The notes under the pieces were generated by a model, which saw only the letters and a program-made list of their open reading frames with translations, did no database searches and was not told the origin of the DNA. The position numbers and the translations under genes are program-made. Shown one piece after another: positions 21,641-32,820 of a stretch of 64,000 bases of DNA (position 1 is its first letter; each line of letters starts with the position of its first letter). This stretch comes from Eurosta solidaginis. Lineage: Eukaryota > Arthropoda > Insecta > Diptera > Tephritidae. The stretch spans positions 52,543,346-52,607,345 of the forward strand of contig NC_090324.1 of assembly GCF_040869045.1 (NCBI RefSeq). The letters run 5' to 3'.

Positions 21641-22585
21641 AAAAACATGAAAAAATACATAGCTAGTTATGTTAGGAAATGCGAAAAATGTCTTTTGAGC
21701 AAAGTCAAAATAGGAAATAAAGAAGAACTCGTTCTAACTCCTACTCCTAATAAAGCTTTTGACATTGTTGTAATTGATACCATAGGCCCATTGCCAGAAT
21801 CGAGATATGGTGGTAATAAGTACGCGCTTACCATAATCTGCGATCTGACAAAATACTTAGTTACAATATCAATACCTGATAAAAGTGCAAAAAGCAACGC
21901 GTCAGCACTATTCGAAGGCTTTATTTTAATATACGGTGCTATGAAATCTATTAAATCAAATTTAGGCACTGAATTCAAAAATGAAATTTTTGCAAATTTA
22001 ACCAGTTTATTAAATATTGATCACAACTTTTCTACATCATATCATCATGAAACCGTAGGAACTGTCGAAAGAAACCATAGAGTTTTGAATGAGTACCTAC
22101 GTGCGTACTTAAATGATTACTTTGATGATTGGGATACATATTTGAAATAGTTTACGTTTTGGCATAACACAACGCCAAATACGGTATTCGATAATAAACT
22201 TACTCCTTTTGAACTAGTTTTTGGGAAAAAGGCCATTGTGCCAGCTGAATTGAAGAACGAAACAATCGAACCCATTTATAATATCGAAAATTATTCAAAA
22301 GAAGTAAAGTACCGAATGCAAAAATGCCACGCCTTGGCCAAAGAGTTAGTAGAAAAACACAATATAAGAAGTAAAGATGTATACGATAAAAATGCACAAC
22401 CCATAGTAATAAACATAAACGATATAGTTTTAGTTCAAAAAGAACCTCGCGAAAAACACAAAAATATATATCAGGTCCCATATTTAGTAACAAATATAGA
22501 CGGTGCAAATGTAACCATTTTTGATAATGAAAACAAAAAATACAAAACGGTACATAAAACCCGCATAAGAGGAGTACCTAGATAA
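21641..22585 (+). pseudogene. Gypsy integrase, copy 2
   Basis: Starts at YIASYVRKCEKCLLSK, fused in frame at the junction to antisense LOA sequence. It keeps VIDTIGPLPESRYGGNKYA, LGTEFKNE and HHETVGTVERNHRVLNEYL, which includes the catalytic glutamate lost in copy 1. It has its own stop (TTGAAATAG, 22148-22150) where copy 1 reads on. The C-terminal part continues 22151-22585. The two copies thus decayed independently after the duplication. Confidence 0.85.
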
Positions 22586-23609
22586 ATAAAATCGGATGTA
22601 CCCAATTTCATTTTGAAATAGTCAAACAATTTTTTTTACTATTTCATTACGCTAATAAAGCAAATTAAAACCAAAATTTATCATACTTTAAAACCATACT
22701 TAATTTAAGTAAAAGCAAATTTAAATAAAAATATGTCAAACGGTGAAAACAATACGTAATGTAAGTAAAATAAACAAATAGAAAACGTATGTATAAGTTA
22801 CTACACAAAACCGATGTAAACTAAATTTTGAAGTACAAAGAAAACAACCAAAAATGTATAAAAAATATTACTAATTGTAAAACTAATAAAATGTAATTAA
22901 TTAAATAAACTAAGCTACTTACAGAAAAAAGAGAATAATAAATAATCTATTAATATTCATATATGTAAATATGTAGGCTTACAATAAATGAAAAACTAGG
23001 CATAATCCATATAAGTACAAATAAATGTAATTAATTAAATTAACTAGAGTAACTTAACTATATCTGCCACAAAAGTCCAATTTTTTTCTCAATTTGTTCA
23101 ATTTGCTCTTCGGAAGGTATTTGAAACCCATACCACCAAAAAATTTTAAGCCGACAAACTTGATCAACTTGTCGACTTCAACCTTTTTTTCGAAAAGGGC
23201 GATGGTGTAACAGCAGCCTTATGATCTTACCCTGTTTCCCACTTGGTGCAACCCTGTTGTCTATTGTGAATGGACAACAGGTGTTGAAACGGGGAGGTCG
23301 GCAAAAAGAAAAGGCGGCTATCATTATAATATTGGACTGGAGAAGAAAAACACTCAGTTTGTGGGGAAAACTAAAATAACTAATTGATTTGTACAAACTA
23401 AAGTATAACTTAGTGCTAAAGTACTACAAGCTATTTAATATATTACGAAAACTAAAACTAACTTAAATAAATAGCAAAAGCGAACTTAATTAAAATACTG
23501 TGTTCATTCATTGAGTGGAATGGGCGCGCAGAGCGCACAAGAACAATTTTTATTCGCAGCGCGAAGAAATCGAAATTCTCGAGTGGCACTCAAGGAAGCC
23601 ACGTTCACA
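21641..23609 (+). mobile_element. mdg1-like Gypsy fragment, duplicated copy
   Basis: Second copy of the Gypsy 3' part, starting inside integrase at the duplication junction and ending CACGTTCACA next to LOA sequence GTTTCCC, as in copy 1. It keeps about 58 bases (near 23190-23247) that copy 1 lacks. 22586-23609 is the AT-rich 3' region with no gene. Confidence 0.85.
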
Positions 23610-24443
23610 GTTTCCCTGCCTTGGGGATAAAGACCACGTTGACTTACCTCCATGATACTGGTACGTAATTGAGCCTAAGACAACCTATAAACATCCCTTT
23701 TATCCAGGGCCTTATAAGTTCGGCAGTATACTATAGCTGAGCCGGAAAAATTCCATCCGGCCTCGGCGATTTATAGGGCTTGAAGGTCTGTAAAGCCCAA
23801 TCTATCCCTTTATCATTTGTGATTTCGCTTATTAGCTGATCATTTGGAGCCCTCCGCTGACAATATTTGAAGACACGCCCGCACTTGCTGTGAAGTGTGT
23901 ATCCATTAGCAAGATTATGGTTTCGCCGCTGGAGTCCGTTCAGTGCCCATCCGGCTTTTGGAAGTAACCTAGCTGAGTTGGAGATTTCGATAGCACCTTT
24001 CTTAACCGGGAGGCCACGGATGTGGATTCAATCCTGTCGCAGAAATCCCTCCAGGAGGATCGCTTTCCATTTCGGATTGCTTTTTTATATAAATTTATTT
24101 TCGCTTTATAAGCAGCCCATGAGGATTCATGTCCATCATGCTTTGCTTTATTAAAGGCCGCCCTACATGGCTTCCTAAGCTTATCAAGATCGGACGACCA
24201 CCATGGTAGTTTGTAAGTTTCAAAAACCTTTTTAGTCGGGCAACCCCTATCTACAGCATTCCTACATTTTTGACTGAAATTATTTACAAACACGTCTAGC
24301 TCCTCCTCGCTTTCTGGGGCTCGCACCTCTTCAGATATCTTTTTACTTATTATCTTCTTATAGTAGCCCCAGTTCGTTCTTCTAATATTTTGTATGTACT
24401 TAGGGCTTGTGTACGCCTGTGATATAGAAAAGCTTATATACAT
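23610..24443 (-). pseudogene. LOA ORF2, RT N-terminal part, copy 2
   Basis: Same content as 18900-19731 with scattered changes (for example KVFETYKLPWW for KVLETYKLPWW). The open frame from 24443 ends at 23940 by an extra frameshift, and the SPRPDGIF-type motif lies beyond it. The Gypsy fragment cuts it at the same base as in copy 1. Confidence 0.8.
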
Positions 24444-25133
24444 ATCTATGGTCAGAAAAGGAGTGCTCCTTTAGACCTTTCCATAAAACGATCAGGTCAA
24501 TGAAAGAGTCTGTGACAAGGGTTATGTCAACGACCTCTTACCGGTTCCTCGTAATGAAAGTGGGGTAATTTCCCCTATTACATATACTTAGATTAGTGCC
24601 TAAAAGATAGTTAAATAAAGATTCACCTCGGTCATTTGTATCACTGCTGCCCCACTGGCGTGATGAGCATTGGCATCGCTTCCGAGTAGGATGAAATCGT
24701 TTCGTGGATTTGCTGCTCTCACGAGCTCCCTGAAATTATCCGGTGGTAATGAGCCTTGGTGATCGTGCGCTAGGTAGAAGGAAGCAAGTTTAAAGCTCCT
24801 CCCTAGCACCTCGATGCTAACCGCTGTCAGATCGCCATTGCTAAAATTGGGTAGAAGAAAAACATTAGGAGTAGACTTAGCCAATATACATGTACGAGGC
24901 TTACCCTTTTCCTGAGGTCCATAAAGAATATACGTTGGTGTCCGCAGGCCACAGATCCTATTGCCAGTGATCCATGGCTCCTGGACTAGTACGATGTCTA
25001 CCGCACCTGAAGACAGGTGCAGTAGGAGTGCAGCTGATGCTGCTTTGCAGTGATGCAGGTTTATTTGGAGGACTCGAATCATGAGCGTCGCGTCCGAATC
25101 GCCATCCTCCAGAAGCTGACCCTCAGAGTACAA
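24444..25133 (-). pseudogene. LOA ORF2 endonuclease, copy 2
   Basis: Contains MIRVLQINLHHCKAASAALL, DIVLVQEPWITGNRICGL and FILLGSDANAHH. Compared with copy 1 it has lost about 40 bases just upstream of IRVLQINLHH and 24 bases or more at the ORF1 junction, so its start differs. It stops at 24600 like copy 1. Confidence 0.8.
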
Positions 25134-26490
25134 GGGTTAATCTGAAATCCTGCCTTTTCAGCTCATCGACGCTTGTGCTGTCGAGCAGCAGGACTATCTT
25201 CATCGTGGCCCGTTCAGTCTTCTCCACGTTAACCACCTTCCAGTTTTTGGTCGGTAGACCCGGGTTGTACTCCTGCAGCAGCTCCTTGATATCAGCTGTG
25301 TCCGTTGGCTTCACTGGAACCCAGGCTCTTGCCTGGGGATATCACACGCCTCCACTACCTTGAGGCGCGCGCCCGGATACACCTCACCTATCAGCGAGTA
25401 GGCGGCTTTGTAAAGCTTCGCTCACCTGGCGTCGTCACATGCAATTAGTTTATTATTGCCCTGGAACCACCCCGCATCGGTATAAGAAGGCGGTCGACGA
25501 GGGTTGTCTTTTTTGACCTTAACGGCCAAAGTAGCGGGCGCTGCCTCAATCCACTTCCACTGCTGTTTCGGGATCCTGCCATCTTCGCTGCTCTCGTCCA
25601 TAACGCCAATGATCTGCCGATCCTTGGCTATTTCGGCGAAAGACCGCGTCCATCCTCCCTGCGTCTTGCCCCTTTTCGGTGCCGTAGTGTTGGATTCATC
25701 CAGAGACCGCTGGCGCTTCGAGGCTGCATAGCTCTCGACCCAGTCCAGCCTGAAGTCCAGCAACATCTGTTTCGCCCAAGCGAGGTCACGCTGCGCTTTC
25801 TCCCAGTCCTCCGCAGAAACTTCTACCTCCCTTATCGGCGAGGAGGCATTCCTGCGCACGATCCGGGCAGCCCAGCGCTTGTCCTGGTGACTGGGCTTTT
25901 TTACTCCCTTTACCGTAGATCCGGCCACCGCCACAACCCTGGAGCCCCCAGCATCGAAACCGCCAGACGCTTGACGCCGAGTGGCAGCCGTGCTGGTGGC
26001 TACGAGATGGGCGGCAGCCGCCCCATAGGCCTCCCGGTCGGTGGCCCCTCTCCGAGAGGTATCGGCCTTCGGAATACCCGGGCTGGATTTTCCCTCAGCC
26101 CTATCCTACCTAGATTGGCCCTTGGCCCTATAGCCGACCACCCCCCTCTCCCTGAGGCCCCTAGCAGTCGACCTACCAGACGCTTTTCGCTGGGTGGAGG
26201 GCCTGCTGGTGGGGGTCAAGGGAGGGGCGGTAGTAGCATTGATGGCCTCCCGGTCAGTACCCCCTCCATGAGAGGTACTGTTCCGCGGAATATTCGAACC
26301 GGATAATCTCTCGGCCCTTTCCTGTCTGTCTGCCGCTGCAGCAGCGAACCTCTGAGGAGTTCTCTCAGCTAACTTGATGCCCGGCTGAGCCGTAGTCTTT
26401 GCGGAGCAAGCTCCTGTCGGCTTCTTATTAGGAGATCCGCCCTCCTTATTATTTTTATATAATTTTTCCTCCTTACTAATTATATCCCAC
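25123..26490 (-). pseudogene. LOA ORF1, copy 2 with original N-terminus
   Basis: Includes the N-terminal part missing from copy 1. Upstream coding reads SKEEKLYKNNKEGGSPNKKP (about 26480-26420), then alanine/arginine-rich sequence, then in shifted frames the conserved middle (EVSAEDWEKAQRDLAWAKQM) and the DUF4780-like C-terminus (WKVVNVEKTERATMKIVLLL). There are at least three frame breaks (near 25315-25421, 25935 and 26100). A deletion near 25130 removes the region FKNISLKVYKADVEALV kept in copy 1. Confidence 0.7.
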
Positions 26491-26866
26491 GAGTAGCGGA
26501 GAATGGGAAAGGTCCACCCGAACAGAGATCCGCGATGTCCGGGTAAGGCTTAATAGCATCGAAGGTCGCACGGTATTCGATGCACTCCGTTAGCGACTGG
26601 GCTATTTATGGGCCCCAGCCAGGCTGATCCTCGGCACGGTCGTATAACACCTTTATCCAGCCCATTTAGGATGAAGGTAGAGAAAAGGGAAGAGGAGGGT
26701 GGGAAAAAAGGTCGCCGCTCAAATTAGCCGCCGAAGCGTTACCAGGTGCCACCACGAGGAGGCTCCCTCCCTACATGAGGGAGGGAGGGTGTGAAAACTA
26801 CTATGAGTCGACGACTTGGGGTGACGCCGGTGAGTGCAAGGCGCAACACCCCCATGAAAGGCACCC
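26491..26866 (-). promoter_or_regulatory. LOA 5' leader with internal promoter region
   Basis: GC-richer sequence between ORF1 and the right TSD. On the minus strand it starts GGGTGCCTTTCATGGGGGTG. LINEs of this type carry their RNA polymerase II promoter inside the 5' leader. It contains the palindromic CCCTCCCTACATGAGGGAGG (26763-26788 region). No coding is seen. A leader that abuts the TSD implies a full-length insertion. Confidence 0.5.
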
Positions 26867-28648
26867 TTGGGAAAAGAAACAGGCTATACAAATTAAAAAC
26901 TAAGTATAGAAATAATATTTACTTTGAAACGGAATTTAAAAGACTCAAAACTCAGGTCAGAAACTTAACACATTTCCAAAAGAAAAACTACTTTGTGCAA
27001 AAAATCCAGCAAAACCTTTACTCTGCAAACAGAACTTGGTCTATTCTTAAGAACTAATTTATTGCAAAATACCTGACAGTGATACTGAAATCATCCAGCT
27101 ATCGTACAAAGGAGAAATTGTAACAGACCCTATCAGAATGGCAGACTGCTTTAACGAATATTTCACGATTGTTATAGATTCTGCCTCAAATATTCAGTAC
27201 GTTGACGAGCCAGCAACGAATATCAATACACCTTTTACCCTAAGCGAATGTGATCCATTAGAAATCCAATGATGGCATTTCAGCGCGTCTTATGAATAAA
27301 TATAGGGAGTATTTTAGCCACACTTTTTGCCAAATTATTAATGAGTGTTTCCGAAAAGGTGAGTATCCTAAAGAATTGATAATAGGCGCAGTTGTGCCAG
27401 TACACAAATCTGGAAGTAAAGAAATGTGTGCAAACTACAGACCCATCACAAAATTAATTACAAGATTTTTGAAAGTGTTTTGTTCAATAGGTTGAAATCC
27501 TTTCTCCTTGAAAATAAAACCATTGACAAAAATCAATCTGGTTTCATGAAAAACTCGAATACGCTGTCTGCTTGCATATCGTGTACTGAATATATTTATG
27601 AAAACTTAGCCAGATAGAAATATGTAGCGTTACTGGCAATTGATCTTTCCAAAGCATTTGACTCAGTAAATTTATATATAATGATTAGAAAACTGGCTGA
27701 GTTAGGTTTAAACGATAAGGAACTCAAAATCTTTGAAAGTGTTTTATTAGGTAGAGAGCAATATGTGGAGATAAACAACGTTAAAAGTGCGAAAAGGCAG
27801 GTAAAGACGGGAGTTCCCCAAGGTTCTAAATTCAGCAGCCACCTTATTTCTCATATGTATAAACAACACGCTAAAACACAATCTTTACGGGACTCCGCAG
27901 TTCTATGCAGATGACGGTAGCTTTATGTATGCAGAAGATTCATTCGAAAATTTAATTACAAACATAAAACTAGACTTGGAAAAAAGTAGTCAGTGGTTTG
28001 ACAAAAACATCCAGAAAATTAACCTTTCGAAGACCAATTTTATTGTTTTCAAAAATTACAAACCTCTTCCGGACATTAATGAGTTTTCTGGAATAATGTT
28101 TAATAATGTAAAGATTTCTAGAGTAGAAAAGCTAAAGTACCTAAGTATCTGGTTCGACTCCAACTTAAATTGGAGCGAACAAATAAATAACATTAAACTG
28201 AAATTAATTCCTTTCCTGGCTTTTATATGACTCATATTTTAAGTCCAAGATCAGTTAATTAAATCCAATTTAAAGTCGGTGTGCAGAATACAAAATAAAC
28301 GAACTTCAGCGATTTCAAAATAAAGTAATAAAGAATATTCTCTCGCTTCCAATTCGAACTTCCACTACAAGTCTGTATGAAAATAGACTTGATATTAAAC
28401 AAATATGTATTCTGCAAACACTATTAGTGGTTTTCAAGATCAAAAATAATCTTATAAAGCATAACCTTAAGCTCAATACAATAGATCGTTCAGTATATAG
28501 ACTGTGTCAGGTAACGAGTATCAGAACCACGTTCTTTCGAACAGGAAAAAGTGCAAATTCATTACGCAATTATGGTGTGAAACTGTTCAACAAACTACCA
28601 GAGTATGTTAAACATCTCACAACATTATCACTTTTAAACATGAAGTGA
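26867..28648 (+). pseudogene. CR1/Jockey-type LINE ORF2, RT part
   Basis: Continuation of the endonuclease frame cut at 14602. Visible: RLYKLKTKYRNNIYFETEFK, ELIIGAVVPVHKSGSKEMCA, NYRPIT, KSFLLENKTIDKNQSGFMKN, AIDLSKAFDSVN (motif A, about 27645), KTGVPQGSKFS, FYADDGSFMYAED (catalytic YADD, about 27905), LKYLSIWFDSNLNWSEQI, and a C-terminal region FFRTGKSANSLRNYGVKLFN typical of the Jockey/CR1 group. Stops at 27055, 27270, 27615 and 28230 and several frame changes mark old decay. Confidence 0.85.
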
Positions 28649-28957
28649 TTCTGTTTTTACTTCAAAGATTGTATATTTTTTTTCTCTACATATAATTGAA
28701 TAGCGACTGCATGACTGTAAGCGTAGAAATTGTCAGATTTATCAGAGCTAAATCCTCACACAAAAATTAAATTTATTTGAGAATGCATATGTATTATTGT
28801 ATACGTATATCCAAAACAAAAAAATGTCACTAAGGAAGCCATGTTACAAGTTTTTAAGTAATATAATAAATATTTTTTATTAAAAGGCTGTAATTTAAAA
28901 TAAAATAAACATTACTTTTCAAATATGTGATTTTATCGAAAAAGATGGACCACCCTA
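28649..28957. other. LINE 3' end and right end of DNA transposon
   Basis: AT-rich noncoding sequence. The LINE tail should end here but shows no recognisable tail motif. The last 16 bases are the right inverted repeat of the DNA transposon. No gene is seen. Confidence 0.5.
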
Positions 28958-29122
28958 ATATATACTATATACGTAAGCAATTGGTAAAATTTGAAGCTTA
29001 TAGCTGTTAAAATGGGGTAGAAATTGCGAAAATTTTCTTATCTGACAATCGGTTGTAGGAGATATATACTATATATACCACCGACCTCTATGATTTTTTC
29101 AGACAACAATATATGCTATATA
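28958..29122. repeat. AT-rich tandem array, segment 4
   Basis: One array unit and part of the next, between the DNA transposon and the BEL element. Its last five bases ATATA are the left TSD of the BEL element. Confidence 0.85.
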
Positions 29123-29376
29123 GGAAAAAAATGATTTAAATAAAAACGCGCTATTTCGTAAGGTTCCCGATTTTAAACAGTCTCGGTGAACTATTTAATA
29201 AGAACTGAATTCAAAAGTAAATTTACGTAGGTAAGTACATTTGGTTGAGTACATAGGCACCAGTAAAAGAGAATAGAGTACAATGAGTGAATATAAGAAT
29301 GCAAATAACTAAGTAGATATGTATATATGTCAAGCTATTGAGTGATAGAATGCTGTGATATATTTAATTTTCTACA
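29123..29376 (-). repeat. 3' LTR of BEL element 1
   Basis: 254 bp. On the minus strand it begins TGTAGAAAATTAAATATATC. It pairs with 34696-34949. Confidence 0.9.
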
Positions 29377-30215
29377 TCCTCGGCCCCGGAAATGGATGAT
29401 GTAATTTCGAGAGGATATAGAAGTTGAATAGGCCTCTTTAGCACTTGCTGATTTGCGAGCCGAATGTCGCATGCTCTAACGCGGCCGTCTCCTCCAGGAT
29501 ACGTAGTTTGTACAACTGCCAACCGCCATAGAAGACGCGGCTTGTTATCTTCGTGGACCAACGCAACATCGCCGATTTTAATGCTGCGAACTGGGCCGTC
29601 TTGGTTATGGTGAATTGAACGAAGTTGATTTAGGTAGTCTTGCTGCCAGCGTTTCCAGAAGCGCTTCATTAAGGCTTGTCGCAAATGCCATGATTGTGAA
29701 AGGGCACTTCCGTCATTTTTGAGATCGGCCTGAAATAAAATAGATTTGCATTCAGTGAGAAAATTAGATGGAGTAAGTGGCTCCAAATCGTTATGATCGT
29801 TTGTTATATACGTAAGAGGTCGCACATTTACAATGCTTTCTACCTCTGCTAGAAGTGTAGCTAATTCATCGTATGTTAGACGCGCTTTTCCAACAGCAGC
29901 CTTCAATGACGTTTTCACACTTCTAACAAGGCGTTCCCAGAAGCCACCCCACCATGCTGCTCGTTCGGGTATGTACTTCCAATTAATGCCTTGGTGAGCT
30001 GTTAGTTGCTGCATTTCAGTTGTTTTCATAAGCTCGTTTAGTTTAGCTAGTTCCAGGTCTGCGCGCTTAAACGTTTTGGCATTGTCAGAGACTATGGTCG
30101 CTGGCACTCCACGACGCGCTATAAATCTTCTTAGTGCATCTGTACAGCTTTTTGTTGACATATCGCCAACCAGTTCTAAATGTACCGCCCGAATCGCCGC
30201 ACATGTAAACAGCAT
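29364..30215 (-). pseudogene. BEL 1 integrase, main part
   Basis: 283 residues. Contains AAIRAVHLELVGDMSTKSC (the core strand after the first aspartate), RRGVPATIVSDNAKTFK (second aspartate, SDN), GINWKYIPERAAWWGGFWER (ending in the catalytic glutamate), and the C-terminal VRSIKIGDVALVHEDNKPR typical of BEL. Its stop lies 12 bases inside the 3' LTR, usual for compact LTR elements. A stop at 30219 separates it from the zinc-binding part. All three acidic residues can be seen across the two pieces. Confidence 0.9.
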
Positions 30216-30218
30216 AAT

Positions 30219-30716
30219 TTAAACCTTTTTTTGTTGTTTCTCGCTCTCTGAGTTTATAAAAAGTGGTCCGGCAAAGTCAACACCAGTCGTTTCGAATGGG
30301 CGACTAGCTGACACTCTCTCTATAGGCAATACAGTCCATGGCTCGGAAGCGCTCTTACCATGCAGCCGCTTGCAAATAACGCAATGTCCCAAAACATTCT
30401 TTATCAGCTGCCTTCCTTGTACTATCAAGTACTTCTGTCGGATTTGGGCTAAAACCGCATTAACACCGGCATGAAACATTTTTTTGTGCACTTCAAGCAC
30501 GAGCAGCTGACTGAAATGAGACCTTTTTGGTAATATTATTGGCATAGAGATATTCTTACCAACTTTGTCCGCCGGTAAACGGCCAGTTAGTCGTAAGATG
30601 CCGTTTTCCAGTTTAGGGCTTAAAGAATAAATTTTTGAATCATACGAAACCGTCGATCCTTTGGACAGAGCCTGAATCTCATTGCAGTAAAATTTATGCT
30701 GTGTAGTTTTTATCCA
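30219..30716 (-). pseudogene. BEL 1 integrase, N-terminal zinc-binding part
   Basis: Contains LLVLEVHKKMFHAGVNAVLA (histidines), LGHCVICKRLHGKSAS (cysteine pair) and FETTGVDFAGPLFI (first catalytic aspartate). It ends KQQKKV at a stop where a frame change leads into the main integrase. The stretch 30546-30716 upstream is coding remnant with several stops. Confidence 0.85.
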
Positions 30717-31457
30717 TTATAGCTCCGCCGATTTTAATTCTTGCGACGTCAGCTCTTCTACTTCGCTAATTGATATTACATGTTGATTTGAGGAACATCG
30801 CTTTAAGTTACGCAAAAACCTGAATATGAATGCTGTGACACGTAAGAGCCGCTTAAGTTGACTAAATTTCTCGATGGGTAAAATTGACATTCGTTCCGCT
30901 ACGCTGTTAGTTTCAGGGGTAGCTACCATTAAATTAGTAAAGTTTTCAATAACAAATTTCGAGGGCCAGCTTGATGAATCTTCTGATAGCCAAGATGGAC
31001 CATATTTCCATAACTTAGATTCCGCAAGTACCTTGGCTCGAACGCCTCTGGTCAAAAGATCGGCAGGATTTGTCTTACCGTGACAATGTCTCCAATCATA
31101 AATGTTGGTAAGGTCATTGATCTCGCTTACCCGCGCTGCAATATAGTTTTTAATTTTCTTACCATGACCGATTATCCAGTTAAGTGCTATTGCGGAATCA
31201 GTCCAAAAATGAACAGATGCTATTTCGAAATCCAATGACTTTATTAAAAATTTGCTTAATCTTGCTGCTATTAATGCCGCTGTCAACTCTAATTTTGGCA
31301 AAGTGAGTTCCCTCTTCGCAGACCCCTTTTCGATTGGACTCACTCTGTTTTTTGAGCATATGAAATGTGTGGTTATAGTTCCACAGGCTGATATTCGGCG
31401 AACATACGCAACAGTTCCGTACGCCTTGGGGCTGGCATCAGCAAATATGTGTAGCAT
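30717..31457 (-). pseudogene. BEL 1 RNase H and linker
   Basis: RNase H starts MLHIFADASPKAYGTVAYVR (catalytic aspartate in FADAS), with ELTLPKLELTAALIAARL (glutamate) and FWTDSAIALNWI (TDS). A linker with NPADLLTRGVRAKVLAESKL follows. RNase H degrades RNA in the cDNA hybrid. It is in a different frame from RT; the change is near 31450. Confidence 0.88.
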
Positions 31458-32803
31458 TTTGAATCACTCGTAGATAAACATCGCTGTATTGCAAAATCTT
31501 GTAGTAACTGCAAATCGTCTTGCCAACATTGAAAATCACTGGACAACTCGCCGCTCAACGCTTGGTCCCATCCAACATTCACTTTCCAAACATCTTGCAA
31601 AATGAGTTTAATTGTAATTGTAAATGGACCAAAAATCCCTATTGGATCGTAAATCTTGGCCATCGCTCTCATAATATTTCGTTTTGTGCCACGCAAGGAC
31701 TGTAAATAGTCGATGCTGCTTGACACATCTACGCTGATGTTATCGCTTAACGTGCACCAATTGATGCCAAGAATCTTTTGATTGGGTTCGGTTTGAAACC
31801 CATCATTAAGAAAACGTTTTCGTAATTCGGTATCGTTTGTGTTCCACTTTCGTAAGTTAAACTTCGCTTCACCCTTGATCTTAGAGGCTTGATGATATGT
31901 GGCAATAGCCATATCTAAATTTTGCTCGCTTAAAACCAAGTCATCAACATAAAAGGACTTTTTCAATTTATCGCAAATAGGACCATACTGGTTCTCACTA
32001 ACATCTAAGTGCTTATGAATCGTAGCTGCCAACAAAAATGGACTGGATGCGACACCTAAGGTAACCCTCGTCATTCGGAATTCAACTATTTCTGGGAGCT
32101 CGTCTTGTGAATTAGGCAGGGACTTATACCACAAAAATCGATGCGAATCACGCTCACAGACAGCTAGGGAAATTTGTAAAAATGCCTTTTCAATATCGGA
32201 AGTAATAGCAATTGCATTGGAACGAAACCTTAAAATAGTGCTCACCAAATCCGCAACCAAATTTCTCCTGCACTCAAATGTTCGTTGATAGATGTATATC
32301 CTGGTTCGCTTGTAGTACACTGGGTTACAAACGGCGGTTTCAGGCGCCTTCTCCACGATGTTATTGTGTATTAAATATCGAATCGCGTTATCATATTCCG
32401 CAAATTTTTCACTATTCTTTCTCAATTTGTAGGTTAGTCCATAAAGCCGACTGAGGGCTACTTGTTTATTATTGTTTAGTGTCGCACAGTCAATTAGCCA
32501 CGGCAATTTAACTACATATCGTCCATCGTCAATCGTTATATTAGCCAGTGTGTTTTCAATTGCCAATTTCTCATCGTAATTTTTTACGTTCGCTATGCCA
32601 ATTGACTCTAAATTCCAAAATTGTGAAATATCAAAATCTGCAGTGTCCTCTTCGCGCACTTGAAATACATATGCTGCGCCTTTGTTGCCTTTATGTTGAC
32701 CCTGAACTGTCCAACGGAAGAATGTTTTCACTGCTACTAAGTTGTCCGCTACCGATTTGCTCTCCGATGTATTGTATTTCCAATAGTAGTCTTGCCCAAT
32801 CAA
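31373..32803 (-). pseudogene. BEL 1 reverse transcriptase
   Basis: 476 open residues. Protease/RT linker, then AIRYLIHNNIVEKAPET, a damaged stretch after VCNPVYYKRT where a block usual for the family is missing and frame noise appears, then AIAITSDIEKAFLQISLAVC (motif A), RVTLGVASSPFLLAATIHKH, SFYVDDLVLS (catalytic YVDD) and KILGINWCTLSD, then thumb and connection. The final 28 residues overlap RNase H in another frame. Confidence 0.9.
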
Positions 32804-32820
32804 TATATTTATACCGCTGA

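Larger units (their letters stand above)
21641..26136. repeat. 4.6-kb tandem duplication, right copy
   Basis: Right copy of the block that starts at 17037. Similarity ends near 26136, where this copy continues uninterrupted into LOA ORF1 and the 5' leader. It therefore holds the original right breakpoint. Confidence 0.85.
14603..26866 (-). mobile_element. LOA-type LINE with 12-bp TSD, internally duplicated
   Basis: Exactly bounded by TTGGGAAAAGAA (14591-14602 and 26867-26878), which also cuts and restores the outer LINE frame. It runs on the minus strand: 5' leader at right, then ORF1 with a DUF4780-like region, endonuclease, reverse transcriptase and RNase H, and a 3' tail of CCTAA repeats at left. 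RNase H with this ORF1 style suggests the LOA clade (Bilbo/Lian-like), an inference. It has taken in a SINE and a Gypsy copy and then a 4.6-kb internal tandem duplication. Confidence 0.85.
12547..28900 (+). mobile_element. CR1/Jockey-type LINE split by later insertion
   Basis: A LINE with ORF1 (12783 on), endonuclease (to 14602) and reverse transcriptase (26867-28650) in one orientation, interrupted by the LOA element. The 5' leader probably starts near TAACGAGTACGGTAACGAG, about 12546, where the transposase frame ends. The 3' end lies in AT-rich sequence between about 28650 and 28930. Neither end shows a TSD I can call. The long leader and the presence of ORF1 suggest an originally near full-length insertion. 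Confidence 0.7.
9740..28957. mobile_element. DNA transposon, 19 kb with nested insertions
   Basis: The ends are inverted repeats with one mismatch in 16: TAGTGTGGTCCATCTT at 9740-9755 and the reverse complement of TAGGGTGGTCCATCTT at 28942-28957. Array sequence lies on both sides. The element's own material is about 9740-12550 plus a short right end; the rest is a stack of retroelements. No clean TSD is visible, and a few array bases expected between the flanks are missing, so there was a deletion at the site or the duplication has decayed. Confidence 0.7.

Noticed and set aside
28826..28850. Similarity of CACTAAGGAAGCCATGTTACA to the Gypsy end near 18880
   Set aside because: Only about 20 partly matching bases with no further similarity; treated as coincidence.
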